Origin: Aristaeella hokkaidonensis
Lineage (GTDB): Bacteria > Bacillota > Clostridia > Christensenellales > Aristaeellaceae
Assembly (NCBI RefSeq): GCF_018128945.1
Contig: NZ_CP068393.1
Coordinates: 2,666,001 to 2,730,000 of the forward strand
DNA length: 64,000 nt
Reading direction: 5' to 3'
Shown: one piece after another, positions 35,805 to 44,341 of the stretch
Layout of the letters: each line of letters opens with the position of its first letter
Position numbering within the stretch: the stretch's first letter is position 1
Notes under the pieces: model-generated
Database searches by the model: none
Told to the model about the DNA's origin: nothing
The model's input: the letters and a program-made list of their open reading frames with translations, nothing else
Position numbers and translations under genes: made by a program

Positions 35805-36527
35805 TTATCCTAACCACCATCTTCTTGTGCAGCATATAATTACATAATTAAGCATGGCAGCTCCCATACAGAAGCCTATCTGTTGAAAAGAAGCCGCTCC
35901 ATTGAGCATCATTTCCGGCAAAAGCGCAAACTGAGTAAGCAGATAACCTGCAACCGTGTTGATATTGAAGTGAGATTTTACCAAGCCAATAATTTCTGCG
36001 AACACCCCTAAAAAGAGGGAAAACATCAAAACTACGCAAATACCCTGATTCTTTATAAAACTACCCATCAAAACAGCAACAGATGCCAAAAGCATCGCTC
36101 CGACCAAGTAGGTGAGCATTGTCATACCAAACAAACGTAACATCTCTTCCAGCTGTACGCCTTCTATCTGCCCGTATGTCGCTATGAACGACAGGATGCA
36201 GCTCAACGCTGCAATGACCAGTGCCTCGACTGCCGCTGCAATGAGTTTTGCGCCGATAATGTGCGGCACACTGTATTTCCCGGTAAAAGCCTGAATATAT
36301 GTGCCATTCTCAAAGTCATCGGTCGCCACACATACACAGATGCCGATCACGAAAACATATCCAAGATTTGCCAGGATCGAATAAACGAAGACTGCTGCTC
36401 CGGCATCACAAGCACGTACTAATACCATTACGAACAGACAGATCGCCGCAACCAGTAGCCACGACTTCCATTTAATTATTCTGTTACATTCATTTTTAAT
36501 ATACTGATACATTTTACTCCAAATCAC
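35805..36527 (-). CDS. lanG: ABC-2 type permease, lanthipeptide immunity (LanG-like)
   Basis: A 240-residue integral membrane protein with about six hydrophobic segments and no catalytic motifs, of the length usual for LanE/LanG immunity permeases. It lies eight bases upstream of lanT and 33 bases downstream of a second permease, which itself overlaps an ATPase gene. Together they match the LanFEG self-protection transporter that removes the bacteriocin from the producer membrane. The E/G assignment is by position only. Confidence 0.75.
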   Translation of the reverse strand: MIWSKMYQYIKNECNRIIKWKSWLLVAAICLFVMVLVRACDAGAAVFVYSILANLGYVFVIGICVCVATDDFENGTYIQAFTGKYSVPHIIGAKLIAAAVEALVIAALSCILSFIATYGQIEGVQLEEMLRLFGMTMLTYLVGAMLLASVAVLMGSFIKNQGICVVLMFSLFLGVFAEIIGLVKSHFNINTVAGYLLTQFALLPEMMLNGAASFQQIGFCMGAAMLNYVIICCTRRWWLG

Positions 36528-36560
36528 TCCATTAATCCGAATTACATCGCCACAACTTCG

Positions 36561-37286
36561 CTATATACAGTCTCGATTCCGATAAAAGACATAAGCAACT
36601 GCATACAAACCTGCAATATAGACAAGCAGCAAAACCCCATCCTCCCAAGAAACCATCTGAGTTTGAGACCATACCGTGATAATCCCGTTCGGGGTTTTTT
36701 TCAGTATCTTGCTCACCATACCCAGCGGTCCGTTCTCGTCCAGTTGTCCCTGTGTGATAATAAAGGGCAGTAGATAGTTAAGGACAAGCGGGGGCAGCAC
36801 CGCAATAAAGTACGCCTTTTTATACGAACGTACGCTGTATGCGATCAACATCACATAAGCAGACAGGAAAACTGCTGCGCCCATATAGATCACCAGCAAA
36901 TTCAACGCATAAGTTCCCTCGACCAGGCTCGGATCGACTTTTTTCAGCTTCTGAATACCGATCGTCTGGTTGATAAGTGCAGGCAAATAGAATATGCCGG
37001 CCACACAAATCACACTGAGCAGCCGTCTGGCAATAAGCTTCCATCCGCTCTCTATGAACACATACAGTTCCTTGATGGCACCGCTACGGAAATCCTCCAT
37101 ATGCAAGTTGGTTATCACGACCATCATGCCAATAAAAGAAGTCCAGAAAAAGTAATAGTTCAAGACAGCAACTGAATAGGATCTCAAATCTCTCCGCCAA
37201 AACTGGGCAATCACCACAAATGAAAACAGACAGAAGATTCCTATTGCTTTATAGTTGCGCTTCAGATCATATAAAACTGTTTTCAC
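36561..37286 (-). CDS. lanE: ABC-2 type permease, lanthipeptide immunity (LanE-like)
   Basis: A 241-residue membrane protein with about six membrane segments, beginning with a charged DLKRNYKAIGIF stretch before the first helix. It overlaps the ATPase gene by four bases (ATGA), indicating a transporter pair. With the permease downstream it would form the membrane part of a LanFEG system. Sequence alone does not show the substrate; this comes from the cluster context. Confidence 0.78.
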   Translation of the reverse strand: MKTVLYDLKRNYKAIGIFCLFSFVVIAQFWRRDLRSYSVAVLNYYFFWTSFIGMMVVITNLHMEDFRSGAIKELYVFIESGWKLIARRLLSVICVAGIFYLPALINQTIGIQKLKKVDPSLVEGTYALNLLVIYMGAAVFLSAYVMLIAYSVRSYKKAYFIAVLPPLVLNYLLPFIITQGQLDENGPLGMVSKILKKTPNGIITVWSQTQMVSWEDGVLLLVYIAGLYAVAYVFYRNRDCI

Positions 37287-38188
37287 TGATCTTCCTCCTG
37301 TTTGATTGCCTTGATGAAACGTTCTTCCAGGTTCTCTCTGTAGGGTGCGATTCCCGTCAGGTTCAGACCGTTTGCTACAAGCAATTTGATCAGCTCGTTC
37401 ACTTCGGTATCCCTGGTTCTAACCATCAACTTATTCTCTGTACGCCGCACCGAATAGCCCTTCTCACGCAGGAATGCTTCTATCTGCACAGTCTCACTCG
37501 ACGAGATGATATAATCTTCCTCTGCGCTGCCCGCGTCTTCCTTCAGATCAATGGATTCTATGATCCGCCCCGCCTGCAGAACTATCACCCTGTCGCACAT
37601 GGACTCGATTTCCCCTAAGATATGGCTGGAAATCATGATGCCTGTGCCTGCCTCGCGCGCGCGGGAGACCAGATATTTCCTTAACGCAGGTATGACTTCA
37701 GGGTCTACGCCACGCATGGGCTCGTCGAGCAGCAGGTACTTGGGACTCCCAAGCAGTGCAATAGCGATTCCGAGCCGTTGCTTCATACCAAGAGAGTATT
37801 TTTTCACCTTCTTGTTAATAAAATCCCCCAGCTCCAATGCCCCGACCAATGCTTTTATCTCATCTGTGGTGACTGTATCCGTGAATGAGGTAAAATACTT
37901 GATATTCTCCATGCCTGTAAGTGCCGGATACAGACCGGGATTCTCTATCAAACAGCCGATATTCTTCTTTCTTCGCATTGAACGAATATTTACGCCATCG
38001 ATTTCCACGTTTCCCGTATAGTTCCTTTTCAATCCGCAGAGAATAGACAGCAAGGTACTCTTGCCTGCGCCGTTTGTCCCTACAAGACCGACAATTTCCC
38101 CCGGCATCAGGGTCATATTGATGTTATTCAGAACCGTGTTGTTTCCATATTTTTTATACAAGTCAGTCACGCAAATCCCATTATGCAT
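37283..38188 (-). CDS. lanF: ABC transporter ATP-binding protein (LanF/BcrA-like)
   Basis: A 301-residue ATPase. Walker A GTNGAGKSTLLSIL lies near residue 36, signature YSLGMKQRLGIAIALLG near 132, Walker B YLLLDEPMRGVDPE near 153, and switch His in ISSHILGEIES. The C-terminal ~90 residues form the extra domain typical of BcrA/LanF drug-export ATPases. It starts one base into the stop of the upstream flavoprotein gene and overlaps lanE. Predicted role: powering immunity export. Confidence 0.88.
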   Translation of the reverse strand: MHNGICVTDLYKKYGNNTVLNNINMTLMPGEIVGLVGTNGAGKSTLLSILCGLKRNYTGNVEIDGVNIRSMRRKKNIGCLIENPGLYPALTGMENIKYFTSFTDTVTTDEIKALVGALELGDFINKKVKKYSLGMKQRLGIAIALLGSPKYLLLDEPMRGVDPEVIPALRKYLVSRAREAGTGIMISSHILGEIESMCDRVIVLQAGRIIESIDLKEDAGSAEEDYIISSSETVQIEAFLREKGYSVRRTENKLMVRTRDTEVNELIKLLVANGLNLTGIAPYRENLEERFIKAIKQEEDQ

Positions 38189-38949
38189 TATAGTGTGCCT
38201 CCAAAGTCCGAAATAATTCGTTCAGAATTCATAATTACATCCATGTAACTCTCAAATTCAAAGAATCCATTGTGTTTCCAGAACCGGTATTCAAAGTTGG
38301 GCTCTTCCTCATAAAGCTTCATGTTTTTCTGCATGGAATGAAAGATATAATCAAGATCCTTCCGCTCACGCTCACCAATGTGCGTCGGATCATTTAGGGC
38401 TCCAATAATGTCTGCGACCATTTCTTCGGTTCTCTGTACATTCTCCACCTCCTGCACATCATTCTCTGTGAAGACAAGATAATTCTGGAAGGAGACCTCT
38501 CGTCCCCCCATAAACTTCACCGCCGAAGACAGATAGGTCTTCACGAAGTTTGCTCCATTCCCACAAGAGGATGTGAGAAGGGCCGTCGGCTTTCCACAGA
38601 GGCACATCAGATGCATCCAGTAAGACATTCTATCCAGCAAAAGTTTCATCTGCGCCGTGATATTCCCTGCGTATATGGGCGTGCCGATCAGCAAAACGTC
38701 TGCCATCAGAATCATCTTTTTGAGTTCGGGCATATCGTCCTGCAGATCCAGCGGGCATTTCCCAGTTTCAAAGCAGTTCGAGCAACCTCTGCAGAAGCTC
38801 ACCTTGTACTTGCTTAAATCAAGCTCATACGTTTCGATGTCGATCCTCTTCCGAAGCCCGCTGACAACAGCTTTGAGAAAGGCTCCAGTGCTTGATTTTG
38901 CCCCTCTTGGGCTCCCATTTATCGTCACAATTTTGTATGTCGTACTCAA
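38188..38949 (-). CDS. Iron-sulfur flavoprotein-like NAD(P)H:FMN oxidoreductase
   Basis: A flavodoxin-fold protein of about 253 residues. ITINGSPRG-like VTINGSPRGAKSSTG near the N-terminus is the FMN phosphate loop, LLIGTPIYAGNITAQMKLLLDR is the second flavin motif, and CRGCSNCFETGKC gives the compact C-x2-C-x2-C-x5-C seen in iron-sulfur flavoproteins. The start is uncertain: TTG at 38949 fits the fold but is almost touching the AGGAGG site, and the frame extends upstream without domain content. It lies between lanM and lanF and runs into lanF, so it may act on the peptide (for example as a reductase) or be a passenger; no role is shown by sequence. Confidence 0.8.
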   Translation of the reverse strand: MSTTYKIVTINGSPRGAKSSTGAFLKAVVSGLRKRIDIETYELDLSKYKVSFCRGCSNCFETGKCPLDLQDDMPELKKMILMADVLLIGTPIYAGNITAQMKLLLDRMSYWMHLMCLCGKPTALLTSSCGNGANFVKTYLSSAVKFMGGREVSFQNYLVFTENDVQEVENVQRTEEMVADIIGALNDPTHIGERERKDLDYIFHSMQKNMKLYEEEPNFEYRFWKHNGFFEFESYMDVIMNSERIISDFGGTL

Positions 38950-39106
38950 TCCTCCTCTCTGTGAACGCAAGACAACCCCGTACAACTCAAATCTGCGATC
39001 ATGACGGCTTTCCTTGATGCTATGATTGTTTTTATTCAGTATGTATAGATGATGGTAACACGTATTACCCTCATGATCGGGATGTTCATTTCTGTGTTTC
39101 GCCTTA

Positions 39107-42100
39107 CTAAACTGCAAGAATATTGGGGATTCGAGCGTTTCTGTCCTCTAATGCAATTAAGCCGTATCCGATTCCGGCAAGCCCTGTCATCAGACCAAAG
39201 CCAGCATTTTCCAGAAAATCCGGACTGCCTTTCAGCCGTTCTATCAATTGTGTGGCGAGACGCTCTGTGTTCCGTCTGACTTGTTGCTGTAGAGCTCCAT
39301 CCTGCAAAAGCACTGCCGCTTGTTGCAAGATCATGAGATTGCCGATGTCGCCATGGCAAAGGCAGTAATCCGCGCCAAAGCCCACTTGCTTCAACGTCCG
39401 AATGCCAATCTCAATCTCACTGTCGAGGAGGCTATCTGAATATCCATCCTCCTTGAGCGAAAGGCGGTTGAGCAGAATGCCCGACATTCCATGACACCAC
39501 TTGCAATCACAGCGTTTGTCAGTAAGGCTCCTGCGGAAATTACCTGCTTCTGTAACGTATTGTCCACGCTCATAAGCAAGCATTTTTTCCACAGCCAAAA
39601 GGATGTGCTCATCCCCTGTCCGCTTGTAAACCTTGTACAAGGCATGGGAAATACCTGCTGTGCCGTGCGCATAGCCAGTGTAACCTTCCTTTCCTATAAA
39701 ACAACCTGTAGGATACACATCTGCCGCTTCTATGATCTTCTGCGCAAGTGTATGCAGATACGGATCAATGATCGCGTCTCCGGGCTCCGACAAGCGGGCA
39801 GCAACAAGAATCGCTCCCGCATTTCCTATCATCACATCGTTCTTCTGAGAGAGCACTCTACTACTCGCCATCTCCCGCAGTAATCTGTCAGCATGCGCTC
39901 TGTAAGATTCCTCATGGAGCAAATCCGATATGACAGCGTAGAGATAGACCGCGCCGCTACATCCATTGTATAAACCATTTTGTGTTTCCTTGCCGATGCT
40001 ATTTTTCTCAAAATACTGTTCAATCGGTCGGAGCACTTCCCGCATAGTTTCCAAATAGCACCGCTTCTGCGTATACTTGTATAGCGCGGCATAGAAAAGC
40101 ACCATCCCAGCATTGCCATCGTAAAGATTAATCCCGATGGGAGTAATCGTTCGAAACTGATCCTCCACCTCAAGATATCCGATCCATGAACGCTCGGTCT
40201 GACCGTTCACCGTAAGACTAATACTGTTTGCATCGCAATATTTCGCGACCTGTTCCACCAGCACATGGATCTGTGACTCTCCGTCCGGCTCTTGCGCTTC
40301 TTCGGCTTCATGATAGCGATAGCCTGTAATATAAACATCATTTCTGTACAGGTCTGCATAGCTGTAGATAATCACGCGCCTCTGAAAGCAAAGATCTGCC
40401 GCACCCATTCGTTCAAGTTTACTTCGGAGCATCTCCAGCGCTGAATTTTGTACAATACCTTCCAGTGCCTGGCCTGCACAGGTGTAGAGGCTCCGCTCGT
40501 CTGTGGACGCCATGAACATAGGAACATCGTCTCTCTTCATATCCTCAATTTCGGCCAGAACCAGAGCGATATGCTTCTCATCAGCGTTCAAAAACAACCG
40601 GTTCAGGTAGATTTCCCTGTCCAAAAAAGACTGCACAAGGTCGGGATGATACATCGTTGAAAGCATCTGGCCGTATGTCACTGTACCTCTGAGCAAGACG
40701 CGGAACATCAGCCCGCTGAAGTGCTCCTCAATGTACGCCAATACAGACTCCCGATTATTTACAAAATACTCGTAGGTGATTTCGAAGCCGCGGAGCATCT
40801 CCCCGAGATATTTTTGAGATTCCATACTCCGATTATGCAATTTTACACTGTTGTTATGTCCACCTATAGCAAGGTTTTTTGCAACAATATGAATCGTATC
40901 CTTGTCTGCATCCATGATACAAAAGGACTTGTAGGGGGATTCTTGTTCCTCGTCCATGGACAAGCCAGAAAGATCTACCTGCTTATTCGTCTTTCGATTT
41001 CGGATCATTGTCGGCAGGATGGCAGAGGCCTTAACAGAATAGGTCAGGAGGCTACCAATATAACTGAACACAGACTTCTCTATTGTTTTCTGATCAAACA
41101 GATCAGCAGAGAAAAGTGTCTCCATGTCAATGACCAGCGGATATGCACCGCATGCGATAATATTCTCCGCATGGAAGTCAGAGGCGCTGAAGAGATAGAA
41201 GATCGCAAGCAGTTCACCAATCCGCGTGTAATAATCCCTGACTTCGGCTTCTTCTTTGCAGGGTTTCTGCCTTACAAACTCGCACCAGCCAGTCTCTCCG
41301 GTGTTTTTCAGACGGATTGTTTTGATGTCTAAAAACCCTGGGATGTGCGCTGCATTCAGGTGCTCAATGAAAGTATTGTAGCGCTGTTCGAGTTGAAGAG
41401 TCCTTGGCTTATAGACCAGGATCCCTTGTTCGAACTCAATGATTGCAACGCTTTTCCCCTGGTTGTGGGTGTCACCTTCTCCGAGCCTGATATGGACAAG
41501 TTTCCCGAAGGTAGATCCGCCGTTCAGTTCCCGCCCGATGGCTTCATGATTCGTTTCGTAATCTGTTATAATGGATTCAATATATTCACAGATCAGCCCG
41601 GTCTTCTTCAGCATCATATCAGTCAAGACCTGGTATCTGGAATAGACAGCCTTCAAATATGATACATCCTGCAAGAGCACCTCTTTGTAATATGTTGCTC
41701 TCGCAACGGTATCAGCACCCTTCAGCAGACCTTCATCCCGGCTCGCATTGGTTTCAGCAATAAGTACGCGAAATGCCATCTGGAAGAGAATTCTGGCAAG
41801 TGCACTCACCGAACGACAAAACAGAGCTCTTGGCTCCAAAACAACCGAACAATGATGGATTCGGTTGAACAATGGCTCCATACACGAGACGAGGAGCGGT
41901 TTAAAATAGTTCATCCACCCCAAAATATCTTCGTTCACCGCTTCAAGCCCCTGCTGGATACTAGCAACATATGTGTCATTGAATTCCTGTTCAAAGAAAT
42001 CAAACGAAATCTGCTTCTGACTATCGAATAAACGCCGCAGAGCAGACTCATCGAGCTGTTCCCCAAGGGACTTCAAACTGTTTAGTAGGGCTGTCCGCTC

Positions 42101-42199
42101 CTTTATCTCTGGGAAGAGACCATCCCAGAAAGATAGACTGTCCTGAAAATCGAAGCCAGCGTCCGTCTGCTGACTCTGCCGAGGAACCAGAAGTTTCAT
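39107..42199 (-). CDS. lanM: Class II lanthipeptide synthetase
   Basis: Dehydrates Ser/Thr in the precursor and closes the thioether rings. The 1030 residues are normal for LanM. The N-terminal dehydratase (DUF4135) contains GILVYKPRTLQLEQRYN, SASDFHAENII and PLVIDMETLFSADLF. The C-terminal LanC-like cyclase has the zinc ligands in CKWCHGMSG and YCLCHGDIGN, plus GAGxx-type YAHGTAGISHALYKVY. The ATG at 42199 is chosen (weak GGGATGG upstream); the frame is open to a GTG at 42313. It stands about 390 bases downstream of lanA. Confidence 0.96.
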   Translation of the reverse strand: MKLLVPRQSQQTDAGFDFQDSLSFWDGLFPEIKERTALLNSLKSLGEQLDESALRRLFDSQKQISFDFFEQEFNDTYVASIQQGLEAVNEDILGWMNYFKPLLVSCMEPLFNRIHHCSVVLEPRALFCRSVSALARILFQMAFRVLIAETNASRDEGLLKGADTVARATYYKEVLLQDVSYLKAVYSRYQVLTDMMLKKTGLICEYIESIITDYETNHEAIGRELNGGSTFGKLVHIRLGEGDTHNQGKSVAIIEFEQGILVYKPRTLQLEQRYNTFIEHLNAAHIPGFLDIKTIRLKNTGETGWCEFVRQKPCKEEAEVRDYYTRIGELLAIFYLFSASDFHAENIIACGAYPLVIDMETLFSADLFDQKTIEKSVFSYIGSLLTYSVKASAILPTMIRNRKTNKQVDLSGLSMDEEQESPYKSFCIMDADKDTIHIVAKNLAIGGHNNSVKLHNRSMESQKYLGEMLRGFEITYEYFVNNRESVLAYIEEHFSGLMFRVLLRGTVTYGQMLSTMYHPDLVQSFLDREIYLNRLFLNADEKHIALVLAEIEDMKRDDVPMFMASTDERSLYTCAGQALEGIVQNSALEMLRSKLERMGAADLCFQRRVIIYSYADLYRNDVYITGYRYHEAEEAQEPDGESQIHVLVEQVAKYCDANSISLTVNGQTERSWIGYLEVEDQFRTITPIGINLYDGNAGMVLFYAALYKYTQKRCYLETMREVLRPIEQYFEKNSIGKETQNGLYNGCSGAVYLYAVISDLLHEESYRAHADRLLREMASSRVLSQKNDVMIGNAGAILVAARLSEPGDAIIDPYLHTLAQKIIEAADVYPTGCFIGKEGYTGYAHGTAGISHALYKVYKRTGDEHILLAVEKMLAYERGQYVTEAGNFRRSLTDKRCDCKWCHGMSGILLNRLSLKEDGYSDSLLDSEIEIGIRTLKQVGFGADYCLCHGDIGNLMILQQAAVLLQDGALQQQVRRNTERLATQLIERLKGSPDFLENAGFGLMTGLAGIGYGLIALEDRNARIPNILAV

Positions 42200-42420
42200 A
42201 ACAATCAACCATCCCAGCCGCTTTACGCTTGGTACAAACAGAATGAAAAATATGCAGACAAGCGGCGGCCTTTCTTGTAAAATGAGCTTGAAAGAACATA
42301 TACTATGACGCACGGTAAGGCGCGTCGTAGATTATTTTCGAAATTCAAGCATATAATAATCTGTGTTGGTTTCACCTTTTCAACTACAAATATGCGATAC
42401 CTTGAATCTATATACTAAGG

Positions 42421-42434
42421 GGTGTTTAAACACC
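42421..42434. promoter_or_regulatory. Perfect 14-bp palindrome between lanA and lanM
   Basis: GGTGTTTAAACACC is its own reverse complement. It follows a miniature reading frame (42437-42460, ATG, six further codons, TAG) that has an AGGAGA site six bases upstream. It could be an operator or an mRNA hairpin limiting lanM relative to lanA. Confidence 0.45.
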
Positions 42435-42502
42435 TGCTAAATGCTTGTTAATCCAATCATTGCGTTCTCCTCACCATTCCAGTACAAGGAGATCAGTTTT
42501 GA

Positions 42503-42586
42503 TCAACAGACTCCCCCGTTATTACACTCGGTAGATATTGCGGCGATGAGAATTGCCTATCCGCAATGCCCACCGCCGCAAATTAC
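42503..42586 (-). pseudogene. Remnant of a second lanthipeptide precursor
   Basis: Directly downstream of lanA, the minus-strand frame ending at the TGA 42503-42505 reads ISTECNNGGVC before the stop, matching the end of LanA (LSAECNGGTAC) in the S-x-E-C-N spacing and terminal Cys. An in-frame TAG (42557-42559) splits it from an upstream CGGGHCG segment, and no start codon or leader precedes it. It looks like a decayed tandem duplicate of the core peptide. Confidence 0.6.
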
Positions 42587-42590
42587 CTAA

Positions 42591-42839
42591 TTAGCACGCT
42601 GTGCCGCCATTACACTCAGCAGACAACGTAAGAACTTCTCCGCACTTGAACTTTCTGGTCGCCTTATCATTTGACCATGCGGTAAGGCCTGTAATTGCCG
42701 TAATTGCAGAAATGACAGTTAAGACGGACTGTACTCTATTGCCACCACCGTCCACTGCGCCACCAACAGGCACCATAAGATCCTGTTCCTGAATTTCCTG
42801 CATGAGATCTCCAACTACAAAGCTCCTCTTTTTGTTCAT
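42591..42839 (-). CDS. lanA: Class II lanthipeptide precursor peptide
   Basis: An 82-residue precursor with a near-ideal AAAGGAGG site. The leader (about residues 1-27) is acidic (GDLMQEIQEQDL) and ends in Gly26-Gly27, the cleavage signal for C39 peptidases such as the LanT here. The core of about 55 residues has a Ser/Thr-rich hydrophobic stretch (VLTVISAITAITGLTAW) with no Cys, and a C-terminal part with three Cys (66, 76, 82). T71-L-S-A-E-C76 matches the T-x-S-x-(E/D)-C ring of lacticin 481/mersacidin-type peptides, where the acidic residue helps bind lipid II. A further GGG (31-33) offers alternative cleavage. Ring pattern is predicted only. Confidence 0.9.
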   Translation of the reverse strand: MNKKRSFVVGDLMQEIQEQDLMVPVGGAVDGGGNRVQSVLTVISAITAITGLTAWSNDKATRKFKCGEVLTLSAECNGGTAC

Positions 42840-42871
42840 TGTGTCTTTTCCTCCTTTAATAATTTAATATG

Positions 42872-42888
42872 TGTACTTTAAGCGTACA
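42872..42888. promoter_or_regulatory. Inverted repeat upstream of lanA
   Basis: TGTAC-N7-GTACA lies 33 bases before the lanA start, a typical operator shape in the region where the promoter must be. No confident -35/-10 pair is seen, and no regulator gene is in the cluster. Confidence 0.4.
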
Positions 42889-43263
42889 AATCTATATCAC
42901 AGCAAATCGGAAAGGAGCACGGTACCAAATGCACAATCCCTCTCTGCCATAATATCAGTTTTAACCCGTAGCTATTTGGGAAGAGTTCAATCGCCTGCTG
43001 ACTTCTGCGACATGAATGCAAAACTCCGGTTTCAAAAAAGCAGATGATATAAAACTGCAACTTCATTATGAAAGCATGTTTCGTATAAATGGAATCTGTA
43101 CCCGCTGCCTATATATGTTCGTCAAGTCCGTTATTAGCACTCAAACCATTCCAAAGAAGCAGAACATCCCCCAGTCAGCATGGAGACATCAGATTGCGCA
43201 TGTAATAATTGCTGCCAAGAGTTAGCCCACCACACAAAATGAAATCAGAAATACAAACATAAA

Positions 43264-43410
43264 ATGACAAAAAGAAAAGTCCTATCTGACAAAAAGTTCA
43301 GACAACAGTACTCAGGGCTGTTGCATACAATAAAAAGCGTTCATCCGGGATTTATATATATCATAAGAGATGTAGCAACAATATCAGGAGTATCAGTAAA
43401 CAAAATGTGA
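43264..43410 (+). pseudogene. Frameshifted N-terminal fragment of a LacI-type regulator
   Basis: The + frame from 43264 gives 48 residues ending IIRDVATISGVSVNKM. This closely matches the LacI-family helix-turn-helix (TIRDVAxxAGVSV). It stops at TGA 43408-43410; a one-base shift continues VSNDCKK, as expected of the next helix, before another stop. No ribosome binding site is seen. I read it as a dead remnant at the island edge. Confidence 0.35.
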
Positions 43411-43572
43411 GCAACGACTGTAAGAAATGAAAAATCATTCCGAGTGCTAAATATCCTCTAAAAAACTTTATTAACCATCTTTTTCACCTCTTTCTATTTA
43501 AGCTCATAACCAATTCCCAAGATTCCAGGGTCAAGCGGATATAATTTTGCCGCCAACATTGCACAAAGTATA

Positions 43573-43589
43573 ACACACACACACACACA
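43573..43589. repeat. (AC)n dinucleotide tract
   Basis: Eight to nine AC units in the gene-poor stretch. Such tracts can change length by slippage, but nothing nearby shows it controls a gene. Confidence 0.7.
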
Positions 43590-43703
43590 ATATAACCAAA
43601 TCTGCAAATCTGGTCAGATTAACTGCATAATTGGAAAGCGATTCATCAACAAAACTGTAGAAAAAGCAAAGTCAGGATTCCTGTGACTATAACAGCAGGT
43701 GAC

Positions 43704-43734
43704 AAAAAAACCGCTGTCCGAATTCGGACAGCGG
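43704..43734 (-). terminator. Terminator after the HD-domain gene
   Basis: A perfect 12-bp palindromic stem (arms 43711-43722 and 43723-43734) is followed on the minus strand by seven T. It marks the right boundary of the lanthipeptide island. Confidence 0.92.
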
Positions 43735-43749
43735 TCCCTATGCGTGTGT

Positions 43750-44319
43750 TTATTCCTCTCCGGTCCCTTCCAGGCCGATTTCCGCCGCGTGGGACCGCAT
43801 ACCTTCAATGCAGATTTCAGCCACTTCCCGGACTTCCATCCCCAGCAGGTCGCAGCCCTTCTGGATCAGTTCCCGGTTGCACTTTGCGGCGAATTTCTTG
43901 TCTTTATATTTTTTCATAAAGCTTTTGATCTCCAGGTCCTGGATACCCTTCGGACGCATCCGGGCACAGGCCTGGATAATTCCCGTCAGCTCATCCACCG
44001 TGAAAAGGCTCTTTTCCATATTGGTTTCCGGTTTCACGTCGGTACAGATACCCCATCCGTGGCTCATAATCGCCCTGACGTCCTCTTCCGGAACCCCCGC
44101 CGCCAGCAGCGGCTCCTGCGTATGCTGCAGGTGCTCGTCCGGGTATTTTTCATAATCATAGTCATGCAGCATTCCGACTGCCTGCCAGTGTTCCCGGTTC
44201 TCCCCGAAATAATCCGCCATTGCCCCCATGGCATAGCAGACATTCTTCGCGTGAATGATCAAGTGCTCATCCGACACCATGGTTGCGTTCAGTTCCGTTG
44301 CTCTCTCCAGGCTCAGCAT
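43750..44319 (-). CDS. HD-domain hydrolase
   Basis: A 189-residue protein. It starts at the ATG at 44319, which has AGGAGG eight bases upstream; an in-frame TTG at 44337 overlaps that site. HAKNVCYAMGAMADYFGENREHW and VGMLHDYDYEKYP supply the HD metal ligands, with a further His in IMSHGW near residue 88. HD proteins are mostly phosphohydrolases on nucleotides; the substrate is unknown. It lies 22 bases after the DUF2804 gene and is followed by a strong terminator. Confidence 0.85.
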   Translation of the reverse strand: MLSLERATELNATMVSDEHLIIHAKNVCYAMGAMADYFGENREHWQAVGMLHDYDYEKYPDEHLQHTQEPLLAAGVPEEDVRAIMSHGWGICTDVKPETNMEKSLFTVDELTGIIQACARMRPKGIQDLEIKSFMKKYKDKKFAAKCNRELIQKGCDLLGMEVREVAEICIEGMRSHAAEIGLEGTGEE

Positions 44320-44341
44320 TGGGGGATCCTCCTTCAAATCC

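Larger units (their letters stand above)
42889..43703. other. AT-rich gene-poor stretch upstream of lanA
   Basis: About 800 bases between lanA and the HD-domain gene. No intact gene is supported. It contains the lanA control region, a LacI-like helix-turn-helix fragment (43264-43410) and a short (AC)n run (43573-43589). Composition is AT-rich like the rest of the island, unlike the GC-rich genes to the right. Confidence 0.6.

Noticed and set aside
43264-43410. An intact small HTH regulator of the lan cluster
   Set aside because: No ribosome binding site and the frame breaks in the recognition helix region; listed only as a fragment.
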